A DNA stretch of 64,000 nt from Triatoma infestans (lineage: Eukaryota > Arthropoda > Insecta > Hemiptera > Reduviidae), in NCBI GenBank assembly GCA_011037195.1, contig JAAEAF010003592.1, positions 62,001 to 126,000 on the forward strand. The letters run 5' to 3'. Every line of letters begins with the position of its first letter. Positions within the stretch are counted from its first letter, which is position 1. The notes under the pieces are model-generated. The model ran no database searches and was not told the origin of the DNA. It saw only the letters and a list, made by a program, of their open reading frames with translations. Shown piece by piece: positions 1 to 10,269 of the stretch. A program made the translations under genes and the position numbers.

Positions 1-108
1 CCATCCGATAGGACATCTTGTTTTACATTTCGATGGAGTGGTAAACGCTAGTCAAATAGGGAAGCATTCTTTCTGAGAGATAGGGTCAAATATGTGATGA
101 TTTTTAGT

Positions 109-330
109 GAATTCAAAGCTGCATTAATAGTCTCTAGAATTAGCAGCTCGGGAGATGATAAAAAGTGCTAGGAGCTGATGAAAATCTTCTAATCCGTGGG
201 CTGAATGTTGTGTTTCAGTGGTTCTCTGTGCATTGTGGACTTCAGGAAAATGGTCAGGCCGACAAATTAGCCAAAATGACGGCTGCAATATAACCTGAAA
301 ATGAATTAACCTTTCTTATGGTGAAAAAAA
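109..330 (+). pseudogene. LINE RNase H remnant
   Basis: The plus strand translates in pieces to the C-terminal half of a LINE-encoded RNase H. 'FKAALIVSRI' corresponds to the third catalytic region (DSQAAL-type) and 'HCGLQENGQADKLAKM' to the last (HxGxxGNExAD-type). A stop follows soon after, and the intervening frame has further stops. RNase H of this type degrades RNA in the RNA-DNA hybrid during target-primed reverse transcription in I, Jockey, R1 and LOA-like elements. No 3' end or target duplication was found, so this is an old fragment. The clade is not resolved. Confidence 0.6.
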
Positions 331-1377
331 AAAAATAACTGGGTGTGCGAGTTAAAGAAGAGGCCAAGAAACATACTAAAGAGAAAAGCTTAGCCATTTT
401 TTTCTAGATCCCCAAGTCCGCATAACCAGTGGTCTGCCAAAATAGGAATGTGTGCCCCGATTCATAATGATAATGAGCTATTATTAGTTGTTAGCGACAA
501 TTATTTTCAAAATAGGCGTCGCACAATCACCGCTAGGTACATTCTAGAGACAAGAGAATATGGATGACGCATATAATGACATTTCCTGGCCACATTTCCA
601 TACATGAGAAAGAGTGAATTTACTATTTCCAACATGTATTGGGCTGCCAGAACTCGAATAGCCGAAGCAGCCTTATCTAGAGCGAAAAAAAAAATTGCTG
701 ATAACAATATCTACTTATTATTTTTTTGGATTGTGATAACCAAGGAAATATAGCTGCTAATTTTAGATAGGACACTGACCTAGAGGACCTCACTATCTTA
801 TGTTATCATACTCAACAACCTAATAACTACATTAGGTTGAATATGATAGCATAAACTTAAATCTTAGATTTATATAAACAGTCAATCAAATACAACATTT
901 TTTATTCTAATAGAAAAATGATTCAAATTGGAATAATCAATAAAAACTAATTTATCTATAACGATAGGTAACAAATTATTTTTTTTTATTTTTTTTAATT
1001 TCGACAATTCACAATTATTTATATTTTAAGATTATCTACTGTTTTTATGACATGTATTTGTTATTCTAATTTTTCTGAATCAACTGAAGTTATAAAAATT
1101 TCTAAAAAACTTGGAAGTTATACTATAAAAGTTTTGATTAGTTTTTAGTTTACGCATAAACATAGGATGTGGTGATTAGCTGGACGTTGATTTTTAAAGG
1201 AAAAGGTCAATCAAGGGAAAAGTATGTCAGTGTAGCAGATATAGCAGCAGCCTCTAAGGTAGTAAAATATTTAATGGCAAACTAAAATTCTCATCTTAGT
1301 CAGATTCCACACAGTATACTTCGGGAAAAAAATATGTTTTCCACTAAAACGCTACAAATAATTGTGATTGGTTAAAT
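331..1377. other. AT-rich stretch, no gene seen
   Basis: Contains homopolymer A and T runs and only short chance frames. A 66-codon antisense frame at 507-707 shows no recognisable domain. It may include further decayed LINE sequence downstream of the RNase H remnant. Confidence 0.5.
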
Positions 1378-1610
1378 TATAGCATTCCAACTTTAAAGAA
1401 AATTTTAGAGCCGTTTCCGGAAAAGAGAAAACTGAACTCTCTATTCAGCATGTCGGTTAATAGATTTTCTTCAAACACATTTTCAGAAATTTAAGCATAT
1501 TGCTTAAATTTATGAAAAAATTATTTGTGCACGATGTGCCAAAGTGGATTTTAGTGAAAATCCTAACGTTCCAATTCCATCAGATGCTTCCGAAAATCAA
1601 TGTGTTTAAT
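1378..1610 (+). repeat. Duplicated block, copy 1
   Basis: About 220 bp from TAGCATTCCAACTTTAAAG to CAGATGCTTCCGAAAATCA recurs at 3101-3292 plus 4017-4046, where a solo LTR now splits it. This copy is unsplit and gives the pre-insertion site. One frame reads ICARCAKVDF, with two CxxC pairs further on, but it is too short and broken to assign. Confidence 0.8.
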
Positions 1611-1674
1611 GCGATGCTACGATGGTATATTGTACATATATTGTATATATTTGTATAATAGATATCTAGTTTGA

Positions 1675-1770
1675 GAATCTTGATGACACATTTTGTTCAC
1701 TCAATCACTCACACTACACACACACACACACACACATACACACATACAAACATCACATACAATTATTACT
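1675..1770 (+). repeat. (CA)n-bearing duplicated block, copy 1
   Basis: A block that includes TTTGTTCACTCAATCACTC followed by a CA microsatellite (1714-1747) recurs almost unchanged at 2885-2965. The long CA run creates a spurious open frame here. Confidence 0.8.
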
Positions 1771-2057
1771 AAAAATAAAATCCTTTTCAAGCGCTTCTAT
1801 ACATGTAATGGGGTGTATAAAAAAAAAAAAAAAAATGACCGTTTTTCTAAGCCAAGGAGTTTAAAACCCAGCAATATACGGCTAATGTTCACAAACGCGG
1901 TATATTGTTAATCTTTAGACTGTGTACAGTGTTCCTATACATTATTATGTCCCCATCAAATAGGTCATTTCAATTGTGAGCATTTTTTTTAGAAAACCAC
2001 GACTGTGTCTTTTCGATATATTAGTAATTTGATGTCACTAATTCAAAAAAAAAAAAT

Positions 2058-2533
2058 AGTGTATAGCTGCTGAAGCTATGCATCCTCTATGTAAAGTAGC
2101 AGGTAAGGATGTCCTTGATCAGCGTAGTGACCAGCACTGGTTTTAAAAATTTAATAGTGATAATACGACCTTAGAAAGAAAGGCAGCCATCACGTGACTT
2201 TACGAGAAGTTGTGGAGTCAAATCCAACTACAAATACTCTTACACCTGCTGCAGAAATGGCAGTATACAAAGACATACTTAGCCGTCATCTCCATAATAT
2301 GGGAGAAAGGTAAAAAGGAAATGTAAGATAGTGCCGTATGAACTTACATCTCAACAAGCCGCCCATGAGAATGAATGCTTGCCAACATCTCTGAAAAAAA
2401 TCCATCTAACATGCGCTTCTATAGAAGAATAGCGACAAGTGATGAGAGAAATGGATTTATTGGCGAAATCCTGAGACAATTTAGTTTGCAGTCAAACGGC
2501 ATTTTCGGTTGGTGTAAGAGAGCAATTTGAAAA
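2058..2533 (+). pseudogene. mariner transposase, N-terminal part
   Basis: Fragments on the plus strand follow the order of a mariner-family transposase. 'AAEAMHPLCKVAGKDVLD' and 'DQHWFKKFNSDNTTLE' (with a frame interruption) match the N-terminal helix-turn-helix region. The linker 'VPYELTSQQAAHENECL' matches the conserved 'VPHELT' motif. A degenerate 'ATSDERNGFIGE' stands where the first catalytic aspartate motif (GDEKW) is expected. Such transposases cut and paste at TA. Frameshifts and stops make it dead. The reading stops where an LTR-like repeat (2534-2884) begins; the rest of the gene lies at 4085-4500. Confidence 0.75.
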
Positions 2534-2884
2534 TATAATGGGTATGAGAAGGAGAGAATTGGGTTTGAGAGATAAATAAACTGGAAATAATGCTGAGAGT
2601 AACAGAAACAAGTATAATGAAAAAGTAACACAAACTGCCAGGACTTTACATGAATATAAAAAATTATAGCGAGAGATTTAGAGTGAGTGAAGAGAAGTGT
2701 AGAAGTTGGTTGCTGACGCGATGTAACTGCTGTATAAACTATTCTAAAGATTGTTCCTTGTAGAGCTAGCGCTGCTATATATAAACAGAGTCTCCCACTC
2801 TAGTCTGGCCTAAGTAGCGAGTGAGTCTGTCCATTTTTGTGTCTCTCTCGCTTCTTTAGATCCCTCTCTTGGGAATCTTTATGA
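2534..2884 (-). mobile_element. Family E LTR-like repeat (5' end altered)
   Basis: Read on the minus strand it matches the other family E copies: GAGAGGGATCTAAAG near the start, a TATATATA core-promoter-like stretch, then CCAATTCTCTCCTTCTCA and CCCATTATA at the end. The start is replaced by a CA-rich block, so no target duplication can be seen. It interrupts the mariner remnant. Confidence 0.6.
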
Positions 2885-3100
2885 TACATTTTGTTCACTC
2901 AATCACTCACACTACACACACACACACACAAACACACACATACATACAAACATCACATACAATTATAGCGAAAAGTGATGAGAAATGGATTTATTGGCGA
3001 AATCCTAAGACAATTTGGTTTGCGGACAAACGGCATTTTCGGTTGGTGTAAGAGAGCAATTTGAAAATATAATGGGTATGAGAAGGAGAGAATCGGGTTA
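2885..3100 (+). pseudogene. Second copy of mariner D1 region with (CA)n
   Basis: The CA block of 1675-1770 is repeated here. It runs into a second, better-preserved copy of the first catalytic motif, 'AKSDEKWIYWRNPKTI' (mariner consensus DEKWxxYDNPKR), at about 2966-3055. It then enters the first ~30 bp of a family E copy (TATAATGGGTATGAGAAGG), which breaks off at 3100. This block is a partial duplicate of 2415-2565. The mosaic suggests local template switching, unequal exchange or a haplotype join. Confidence 0.65.
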
Positions 3101-3292
3101 ATGTATAGCATTCCAACTTTAAAGAAAATGTTAGAGCCGTTTCCGAAAAAAGAAAACAGAATTCTATTCAGCAATGTCGGTTAATAGATTTTTTCAAACC
3201 ATTTTCAGAAATTTAAGCATATTGCTTAAATTTATGAAAAATTATTTGTGCACGATGTGCCAAAGTGGATTTTAGTGAAAATCCTAACGTTC
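3101..3292 (+). repeat. Duplicated block, copy 2 (left part)
   Basis: Nearly identical to 1385-1570. It ends in CCTAACGTTC, where a solo LTR has inserted; the block resumes at 4017 with GTTCCAATTCCATCAG. Comparison with the unsplit copy shows the insertion exactly. Confidence 0.85.
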
Positions 3293-4016
3293 TGTAATGG
3301 AATCAGATATTGGACGCAGTAATGGGGGGGTGACATGAGATGTAATGGAATCAGATATTGGACGTTCTGATCCCACCGCTGCCACCAGATGTAATGGAAT
3401 CAGATATTAGATGTAATGGAATCGTTTGATGTGTGATTCCTGGAGTAGCAGATGTCTTGAAGAGGGCGGAAGTTAGTTTGAGAGATTTGGAAGTTAGTGC
3501 TCGAATTATTAAACGGTTTTTTATATAAAAATAAACTGTATTTTAACAATAATTTAAACGTGATAAATGGTAACTAATAACTATAATAAAATACTTAATA
3601 ATAAATAGAAGATAAATAGCTGATAATTTAGAATGGTTAAAATAACGAACTAAAGTGCACAACTACGAGAATGATAATGAATATAACTGTGAATTGCCGC
3701 TCGTGTATAGTTTGGTCGTAGATGATATAATAATCCTCGTCGTATATCATAGAGTTTATATATATAGTTGTTCACACTCACACCAAGATATCTGTCTTAG
3801 TGTGCGGCCTTGTGCGACCTTCGTAGTTTTCTGACCTTATTTAGTGGCCATACTTATCGCGGTGCCTGCCTTTGAGGTGAGAATTGATGAAAAGGCTTTG
3901 TTGTTTGTTCGGTTGACCGCGGCTGTCGGCGGCCAACAGTGTTACTGTTTTCACCTTTTGTGAATTATTTCTTTGGCGTACTTTGCCGATGTCAATGACT
4001 TTGCCATGTCATTACA
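3293..4016 (+). mobile_element. Solo LTR with 4-bp target duplication (GTTC)
   Basis: A 724-bp insertion starts TGTAATGGAATC and ends CATTACA, so its ends are short inverted repeats of the TG...CA type. It is flanked by GTTC on both sides (3289-3292 and 4017-4020). The unsplit copy at 1378-1610 has a single GTTC, confirming a 4-bp target duplication as made by Ty3/gypsy-type integrases. The motif TGTAATGGAATCAGATAT recurs several times in the first 130 bp. A TATA-like stretch near 3755 followed by TTCACACTCA could be the promoter. No internal retroviral region is present, so it is a solo LTR formed by LTR-LTR recombination. Confidence 0.88.
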
Positions 4017-4500
4017 GTTCCAATTCCATCAGATGCTTCCGAAAATCATTTCCTCTTAATAACTTTCTTCTTAATAGGATATTACAAGAAAAACTCGATG
4101 TTGTACGTTTTCTGGAAGGAGTAATTCATCATGGGCATTCCATAAATTACGAAATTTACTCCCAACAATAGATAGAGTGTACTCAAAAATGGCCCAACGT
4201 TATCCAGCTTTGCGCAATCGCAAACAAATTTTGTTCAAGCAAGATAAAACTCAGCCATACAACTCCCGTCAGAATACAGAATAATATTGAAGAACTTCAT
4301 GCATGGAACTTCTTTTACACCCACTCCTATAGCTCTGACTATAATTTGTTTCGGTCCAATTGGGAGAAAATTTAATATCTTCACCGAATTTGAAACTAGA
4401 GTGCAGGAGTTTTTTGATTCCATACTTAAGGGAATGGTCATTAGCGAGGAATCCATCAGTTGGTAGAAAGAAGTTTTACAACACAGTCAATCACATTGAG
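4017..4500 (+). pseudogene. mariner transposase, C-terminal part
   Basis: After about 70 bp of the duplicated block, the plus strand resumes mariner transposase. 'EGVIHHGHSINYEIYSQQ' corresponds to 'KGVIYYELLxxGxTINSELYxQQ', and 'MAQRYPALRNRKQILF' follows. The second catalytic region is 'KQDKTQPY' (consensus HDNARPH, aspartate at about 4243). The third is 'YSSDYNLFRS' (consensus YSPDLAPSDYHLFRS, aspartate at about 4337). Their spacing, about 31-32 codons before indels, fits the DD34D catalytic triad. Stops and frameshifts show that the gene is inactive. Family C begins directly downstream. Confidence 0.8.
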
Positions 4501-4510
4501 CTAGGCTCAT

Positions 4511-5476
4511 TTTTACTTTCTCTTACTCCTAGTAAGAGGAAGTATTGCAATCGTGTCAAATTTTCATATTCAGTTTTTACCGGAAATATCCGTTTTGAGG
4601 TCCCCTGAGTCCAAAAAAAGTGGTTTTTTAGCAAATGGTCTGTGTGGTGTGTGTTTTGAAACAGCATAGCTAAAAATGAAAAATCGTAGAAAGTTGAAAC
4701 TTGATATTACGTTTAGCTATCACCATGGGCTGACGGTGCGTTATGTGTCAATATTCCTCAACCGGAAGTACCACTTTACTAGTTGTTTTTTTTACGATTT
4801 TGCAATTTTCTCAAAAATGGCTCCGAAGATTTTCTTTAAATTTGCTATATCAATTACATATACAAAGAGCTACAACTTTTATTTCAAACATTTCTCCGGA
4901 AAAATTCATTTAAGGGCACTTTTGTGGGAGGGGGAGGGTGGTTAGGTTTTCATCTTAACTGCTATTTCAGTTTATTAGTCATTTCTGTTGTCTAAATAAT
5001 GTTAATTACAATTAAATATGTTGTTGAAATTCCGAGTTTGAAAAAAATCGGATAACCGGAAGTACATTTGTTTTAACACTTTACTAAATGATTTTTTCAT
5101 TTTTTCGCGATTTTCTCAAAAATGGCTCTGATAATTTTCTTGAAACTTCATATATAAACTAAACATGCAAAGATCTACATCTTTTGTTTAAAACATTTCT
5201 CTGGGAAAATTCATTTAAGTGGGATACAGCTTCCTCTAAAGTGGTATCATAGTTGATTATACAATTCTATCATCCAAACAAAATTAATTAGAAATAAATA
5301 GATTCCAAGTTCAAAGAAAATTAGTAAGCCGGAAGTGCACATTTACTGAACAGTTTTGTCAGTTTTCGACGAATTTCGTATTATTTGGAACACAAACTAT
5401 AAACATTTGTCAATTATAATTTTGAAAACAGGAGTAAGAGAAAGTTGTGTGAGTGTTTCACACCAGATTTTTTTTT
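4511..5476 (+). mobile_element. Family C repeat, full-length copy 1
   Basis: About 965 bp. It opens with CTTTCTCTTACTCC at 4516, and the exact inverse GGAGTAAGAGAAAG lies at 5431-5444. About 30 bp more (TTGTGTGAGTGTTTCACACC, then AGAT and a T run) follow the right inverted repeat. At the left end the inverted repeat also forms a hairpin with AGTAAGAG. The interior carries degenerate ~295-bp tandem units, each with CCGGAAGTxC and ATGGCTCYGAxxATTTTCTT. There is no coding capacity. This is the orientation reference for all family C entries. Confidence 0.85.
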
Positions 5477-5689
5477 GTATACACTCCATCATTTCCGATG
5501 AAATTTCATTTTCAAAAATTTAGCTTGTTCGCAATAGAAGAAGAGTGTAAAAAGAAGAATTGATTACAACTGCTAAATGTAAACCATTAAATTACTGAAT
5601 GAATAAAATAACTTCAAAATTTGTCGTGATCGCAATGCTTTCTGTTACAGCAATAACAGAAACTAGCGCTGCTTAACATTATAATCTAA

Positions 5690-5815
5690 ACATTCTGACG
5701 ATGGACGATGTCACCCAAAAGAAACATTCTATCACGGTAAAGATTTCTGACACAAATAAATGATCACAATTATTTAAACAATTTTTCGAGTATATTTATT
5801 TAAACAATTCCGATA
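5690..5815 (+). repeat. Fragment shared with the loop of a family B element
   Basis: CCCAAAAGAAACATTCTATC and the AT-rich stretch after it match the loop region of the family B element at 8478-8580 (CCCAAAAGAAACATGCTATC). No arms are present. Confidence 0.5.
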
Positions 5816-5854
5816 GGGATCGAGAGCATGCATGATAAGATGGCGCAAGCATGA

Positions 5855-5855
<1 letters not shown>

Positions 5856-5929
<74 letters not shown>

Positions 5930-5936
5930 TAATAAT
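5856..5936. repeat. (AAT)n microsatellite
   Basis: About 27 nearly uninterrupted trinucleotide units. Several LINE 3' tails in this window end in AAT repeats, so it may have grown from such a tail, but no LINE body is visible beside it. Confidence 0.95.
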
Positions 5937-7002
5937 GAAAACTAACCACCTCTATTGCATAATTAAATGTAATGTAAACATTCTAAATTGAATAAAATGT
6001 AAATTAAATTGACATTATGCAGAAATTAAAGACATACGAGTATTTGAATGTAATTAATAATGACAATTATTTTTACGAATAAAACTTCAATTATAATTAA
6101 TCTTATAATATTATAATTAACATGATTTCATTCAAGACATTCAATTCAAAATAGTATATTATTTTTTTAATTTTTTTTTAAAAAATAGAACAATAAAATT
6201 GAATGAATTCTTTGTTTCAGACATATTCGACATGGTTTTGGCCGAATGGAATAAGCAAAGAATTCACCCAAAAGGAAATAAGCGATGAAACCGAAACGAA
6301 AAGATGATTACAGAAGAAAATAATGTTGAAGACAAGATACTTTTTTCCTTTATTCCCCCGTTGTTATTTGTAAGTGAAGTTACTGTGGACAATAATAGCA
6401 CAACTAGGAATATGATTGCTGTTTGTAACAATTCTCTTGTATACGTAGAAGATAGAATTAGGAGAAGAGCTATATTAAACAATAATTCAAGATAAAATTT
6501 TATAAAGAATTTATGTATAAAATGAATTATAATGCAATCGCAGTAAAAACTTGTTTCACTGGGAAATTCCTGTCAGTTACTTAAGGTGATTAATCATTAA
6601 GAAAACTGATAATAAACACTATAGAAAATTTATTATCATTAAAATTAATTAGACATTTATAAATTGAAACTATTTTCCACTAACAAAATAATATGAAATT
6701 AAGTTTCTTTCAATTTTATTTCCCAAGGTATAGTAATTAAACAAAAAATATTTGTATTAATTAAACATAACTAACGTCTTCCGATTATAAAGTTCACAAA
6801 TTTATCTCCACTTTAATTATATATCATCTCTTTTGTTCGTTTCCAAGAACTATCAATGTTAATGCAACTGTGCTAATAAATTTCCGGGTATGTTGGGGTA
6901 GATTGTTCCATTGCACGAGGATGTGGAAGTGCATGGGATTATAATACACGAATTTAGTGTTTCCAAAACATGAAAAAACAAATCGCATGAATAATATTAA
7001 AA
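5937..7002. other. AT-rich stretch, no gene seen
   Basis: Overlapping frames on both strands at 6264-6495 show no family features. Nothing else recognisable. Confidence 0.5.
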
Positions 7003-7590
7003 ATGACATTCAACTGTTTTTATTCGATATTACCAGATCAATATATTTTTGGGAACAAAAAATTAAAACGCTACATTAATTGTTGTGATGGTTGGTTTCC
7101 GCAGAGCTGGAAAGCATTAGAGACATTTTCCGTGGTAGCCTGCTTCATTTTGTGGTCATCGACCGGTTTCGGGCGTTCGCACATCTTTAGGATGCGTTTT
7201 TCAGACAGTGTGACAACACAGACTTGTACAGAGCAAACTTTGTTTTCACACCTGTGAAAACAAACTTTGGGTGAAAACAAAGTTTGCTCTGTACAAGTCT
7301 GTGTTGTCACATTGTCTGAAAAACGCATCCTGAAGATGGGCGAACGCCCGAAACCGGTACATGACCACAAAATGAAGCAGGCTACCACGGAAAATGTCTC
7401 TGACGTTACATTAATTTCTAGTATTTTATCCTTCGTAGCATGCATATTTCTAATATGCCAGACCGGCTTCGGAATTTCATCCAACGTCAGTGTGAATTTA
7501 TCAAGTTCTGTAGAGAGCTAATTTCAACTTAATGTTTCTGTTACACACTACACTTTTTGACTTGTTTATTGTATGTGCGGAAGTACATGT
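7003..7590 (+). repeat. Duplicated flank plus family B left arm (copy split by family A)
   Basis: The sequence CATTCAACTGTTTTTATTC through ACGCTACATTAAT and on into the family B left arm (7407-7575) repeats that at 8231-8470. Both copies share the junction between flank and family B, so the B insertion came before the duplication. The right half of B is missing here and the sequence runs into a LINE fragment. A family A element (7081-7406) later inserted at the flank/B junction. The arm includes GAATTTCATCCAACGTCAG, the reverse complement of the family B ribozyme-like core. Confidence 0.75.
7081..7406 (-). mobile_element. Family A palindromic element, copy 1
   Basis: A 326-bp insertion flanked by the 9-bp repeat TACATTAAT (7072-7080 and 7407-7415). 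The related empty site at 8301-8315 has it once. Left and right arms (about 7119-7240 and 7280-7402) are near-perfect inverse complements. A tail, TGTTGTGATGGTTGGTTTCC, is present only on the left. The right arm holds CCTGAAGATGGGC then GAACGCCCGAAACCGGTA, a hammerhead-like core with GUA in place of GUC. Open frames across it on both strands are palindrome artefacts. Confidence 0.88.
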
Positions 7591-8225
7591 TTATCATATG
7601 GGAATCTTTGGGAATGACGAGGTGGATAGGTTTGCCAAATTAGGCGCCTCGCTCCCTTTCATTGGTCCAGAGCCTGCTGTCGGTGTGTCTTCTGGCACAT
7701 GTTTATCAGGCTTTCAGACGTGGATGACCTCACAGTACTCATCCTTATGGATGAGTGCAGTGGGTTGTCGGCATCTAAGATGCTCATTGGGGGTACGGAC
7801 GGAGCTTGGAGTAGCGGGATCCGATGTCTTTCACGGACCTCTCTTAGGCATCTGGTTGGCTTCCTCACTGGGCATTGTGGCTTAAGGAGGCATCTCTATA
7901 CAATAGGACTCATGCCTGACCCCTTTTGTAGAGTTTGTGAGACGGAATAGGAAACACCCATGCATCTGACGACGGATTGTTTGGGGTGTGAGGAGATTAG
8001 GTTTAAGACCTTCGGCCGGAATAGGATATGGGTAAAGGATCTTAAGCTATGTCCTTTTAAGGTTTTGGTCCGATTTGTTCGGTCTGTGGTGAAACATAGA
8101 TGGTTAAAACCTGGGCCTAAATTTTTGTTCTAGTCCCAGTAGTTGGTATTCTTTAGGGGTAGCTATATGGGCCCTCGGAGGCTTTGGATAGCGTAGGGTT
8201 TTGCCCTCCCTTCTTTGAATAATAA
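7590..8225 (+). pseudogene. LINE RNase H and 3' end (R1/LOA/I-like)
   Basis: 'GIFGNDEVDRFAKLGA' is the last RNase H catalytic motif. 'FIGPEPAVGVSSG' and, after a frameshift near 7780, 'TSLRHLVGFLTGHCGLRRHL' are typical of LINE RNase H C-termini. The zinc-knuckle-like 'FCRVCETE' with 'HLTTDC' follows, with one in-frame stop. The coding end lies near 8130. The untranslated end (GCCCTCGGAGGCTTTGG) closes in an AAT-repeat tail at 8218-8230. The same family occurs antisense at 56890-58180. The fragment is 5'-truncated and dead. Confidence 0.85.
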
Positions 8226-8313
8226 TAATATTAAAGACATTCAACTGTTTTTATTCCATAATACCAGATTAATATATTTTTGGGAACAAAAAAATTAAAA
8301 CGCTACATTAATT

Positions 8314-8745
8314 TCTAGTATTTCATCCGTCATCGCATTCATATTTCTAATATTCCTGACCGGTTTCGGAATTTCATCCAACGTCAGAGTGAATTTATCA
8401 AGTTCAGTAGAGAGTTTATTTTCAACTTAATGTTTTTGCTACACACTACACTTGTTGACTTGTTTATTGTATGGTAGGTTATCGATGTCCCCCAAAAGAA
8501 ACATGCTATCACGCCAAAAACCTCTGACCACTTTATTAAACTTTTATTTAAACAATAACCTCTCGTATTTAAAATCAATGTCAACAAGTGTAGTGTGTAA
8601 CAGAAACATTATGTTGAAATAAACTCTCTACATGAACTTGATAACTTTACTCTGACTTTGGATGAAAATCCGAAACCGGTCAGGAATAACAGAAAAATCA
8701 TGTTATGACGGATAAAATATTAGATGTTATCCAGCCACATATTCA
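8314..8745 (+). mobile_element. Family B palindromic element, copy 1
   Basis: A 432-bp insertion flanked by the 12-bp repeat GCTACATTAATT (8302-8313 and 8746-8757). Inverted arms run at about 8316-8450 and 8590-8725, with an AT-rich loop between. A tail, ATGTTATCCAGCCACATATT, is present only on the right. The right arm reads CTGACTTTGGATGAAAATCC then GAAACCGGTC; the left arm's complement is CTGACGTTGGATGAAATTCC then GAAACCGGTC. This is the same hammerhead-like arrangement as in family A. There is no coding capacity. Confidence 0.85.
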
Positions 8746-8880
8746 GCTACATTAATTCTTTAGGTTCATTCTGTTGTTTCTTGCAAGAATCATAAAGAAG
8801 ATGAGAGAAATTAGTGTCTGGTATTCCTTTTATAATTGTTGATAGATATTGCTGATGAGCTCTATGTGACGACTATCTTT

Positions 8881-9693
8881 CAAAATTTATCTAAATCCTA
8901 ATATATTTTTATATTAAATAATTAAAAAAAATAAATTGTAAACACAATGAGAATAAAAAATAATAATAATAATAATATATAATTTCCACCATTTTTAAAG
9001 CATTCTCCCACAACTTTAAAGAAATTCAGTTCAATTAAATAATAATAATTTCAGAAGAATCGGTCAAAAGACTCTTATGAAACTTATTTTCACTAACAGA
9101 ATTCAAAGTTTCCGAAAGTGTTAGCGTAAAATGTTGTCACTGAATTTTCTCAGAATTGCGCTAAATATTTAATCACAGCAAAAATAAATTTGATCACTTG
9201 ATGCTATAATTTCAATAAAGAAAATAAGGGCAAATATTATATTAACTAAATTTTTATTCTAAATATCAAAAATGGCAATACATAACTAAATAATTTTCAA
9301 CTAAACACAGCAAATGAACAAGTGCTTCAGTTTTTATTTCGAATTTATCTGATTACTTTTATAGAAAAATCAAATAAATTCATAGCGCACAAAATTGACA
9401 CACAGTGACATATAATGCTTCAATTCGTATAATCATAAATATATAATAATCTTCTTTTGAAAAGTAGATAGCCGATGAAAGATATGTTTTAAATATTCAG
9501 ATAATCTACAAACGGATGACAGCTATTAGAATAATTTTTATAGACAATGAGATGTGATTTCATTAATATGGATGAACAGTGATTTGTATTAAATCAAAGA
9601 TCTTTTTCTTTTCTTTTTTATTCTCATTGTGTTTACAATTTATTTTTTTTAATTATTTAATATAAAAATATATTTAGATTTAGATAAGTTTTG
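8881..9693. mobile_element. Non-autonomous element with ~80-bp terminal inverted repeats
   Basis: The first ~80 bp (8881-8960, CAAAATTTATCTAAATCC...) are the near-exact inverse complement of 9613-9693 (...AGATTTAGATAAGTTTTG). The ~650 bp between have no open frame. I could not define a target duplication. The long inverted ends fit a DNA-transposon-derived MITE; the superfamily is not identified. Confidence 0.7.
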
Positions 9694-10269
9694 TCATTTC
9701 AACATTATAGCGTTGTCATTTAAATATATACATATTTATGGAGTAACAATCGGAAGTGCCCAATCCACTCTGGCGGTGCCTAAATTACTGATGTTATTTA
9801 TATTATAATAACCTGAATGTACAATCAAATTGCATTTTCTTAGAATATAATATTTTTTTTTATTTTTATCATCAAAACTTAAAGTCTTTAAAAAGTATAT
9901 TAAATTTCATAGCTTTTTTTCTTTAGAATGAGAAATCTAAAATCTGTCTGGGAAAAAATTAATAGTCACTGAATGTAGGGTGTCATAGCCGAGGGAACGT
10001 GAGAAGATTTCCGATAAATGGAAGTAAGCTCGTTAACATGAATAATCATAAAAATAGACTTTATTTATAATCCAATTATTAATGGGAATAAGTTCTATAC
10101 TTGCATTATTGGTTCTGCCATTTCGGACCACCTTAACTTGGAAGTTTAGGCTAACACTTTAAGTGTATAATCACTTTTAGGTTAATTTAACCCGGCTTTA
10201 GCATTGAATTATTTTTTTCATTAAATCATTTTACATTTTGATGTTTTGACAATAAATCTGTAATATTAT
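9694..10269. other. No gene seen
   Basis: AT-rich sequence with one less AT-biased patch (9960-10140) that matches nothing I recognise. Confidence 0.5.

Noticed and set aside
1693..3051. Open frames through CA microsatellites (HTHTHTHT)
   Set aside because: Simple-repeat translation within duplicated non-coding blocks.
7003..7521. Open frames on both strands giving near-identical proteins (FSVVACFILWSS...)
   Set aside because: They arise because family A is a palindrome; the same frames occur at 38381-38751, 39911-40156 and 20545-20863 and have no coding character.
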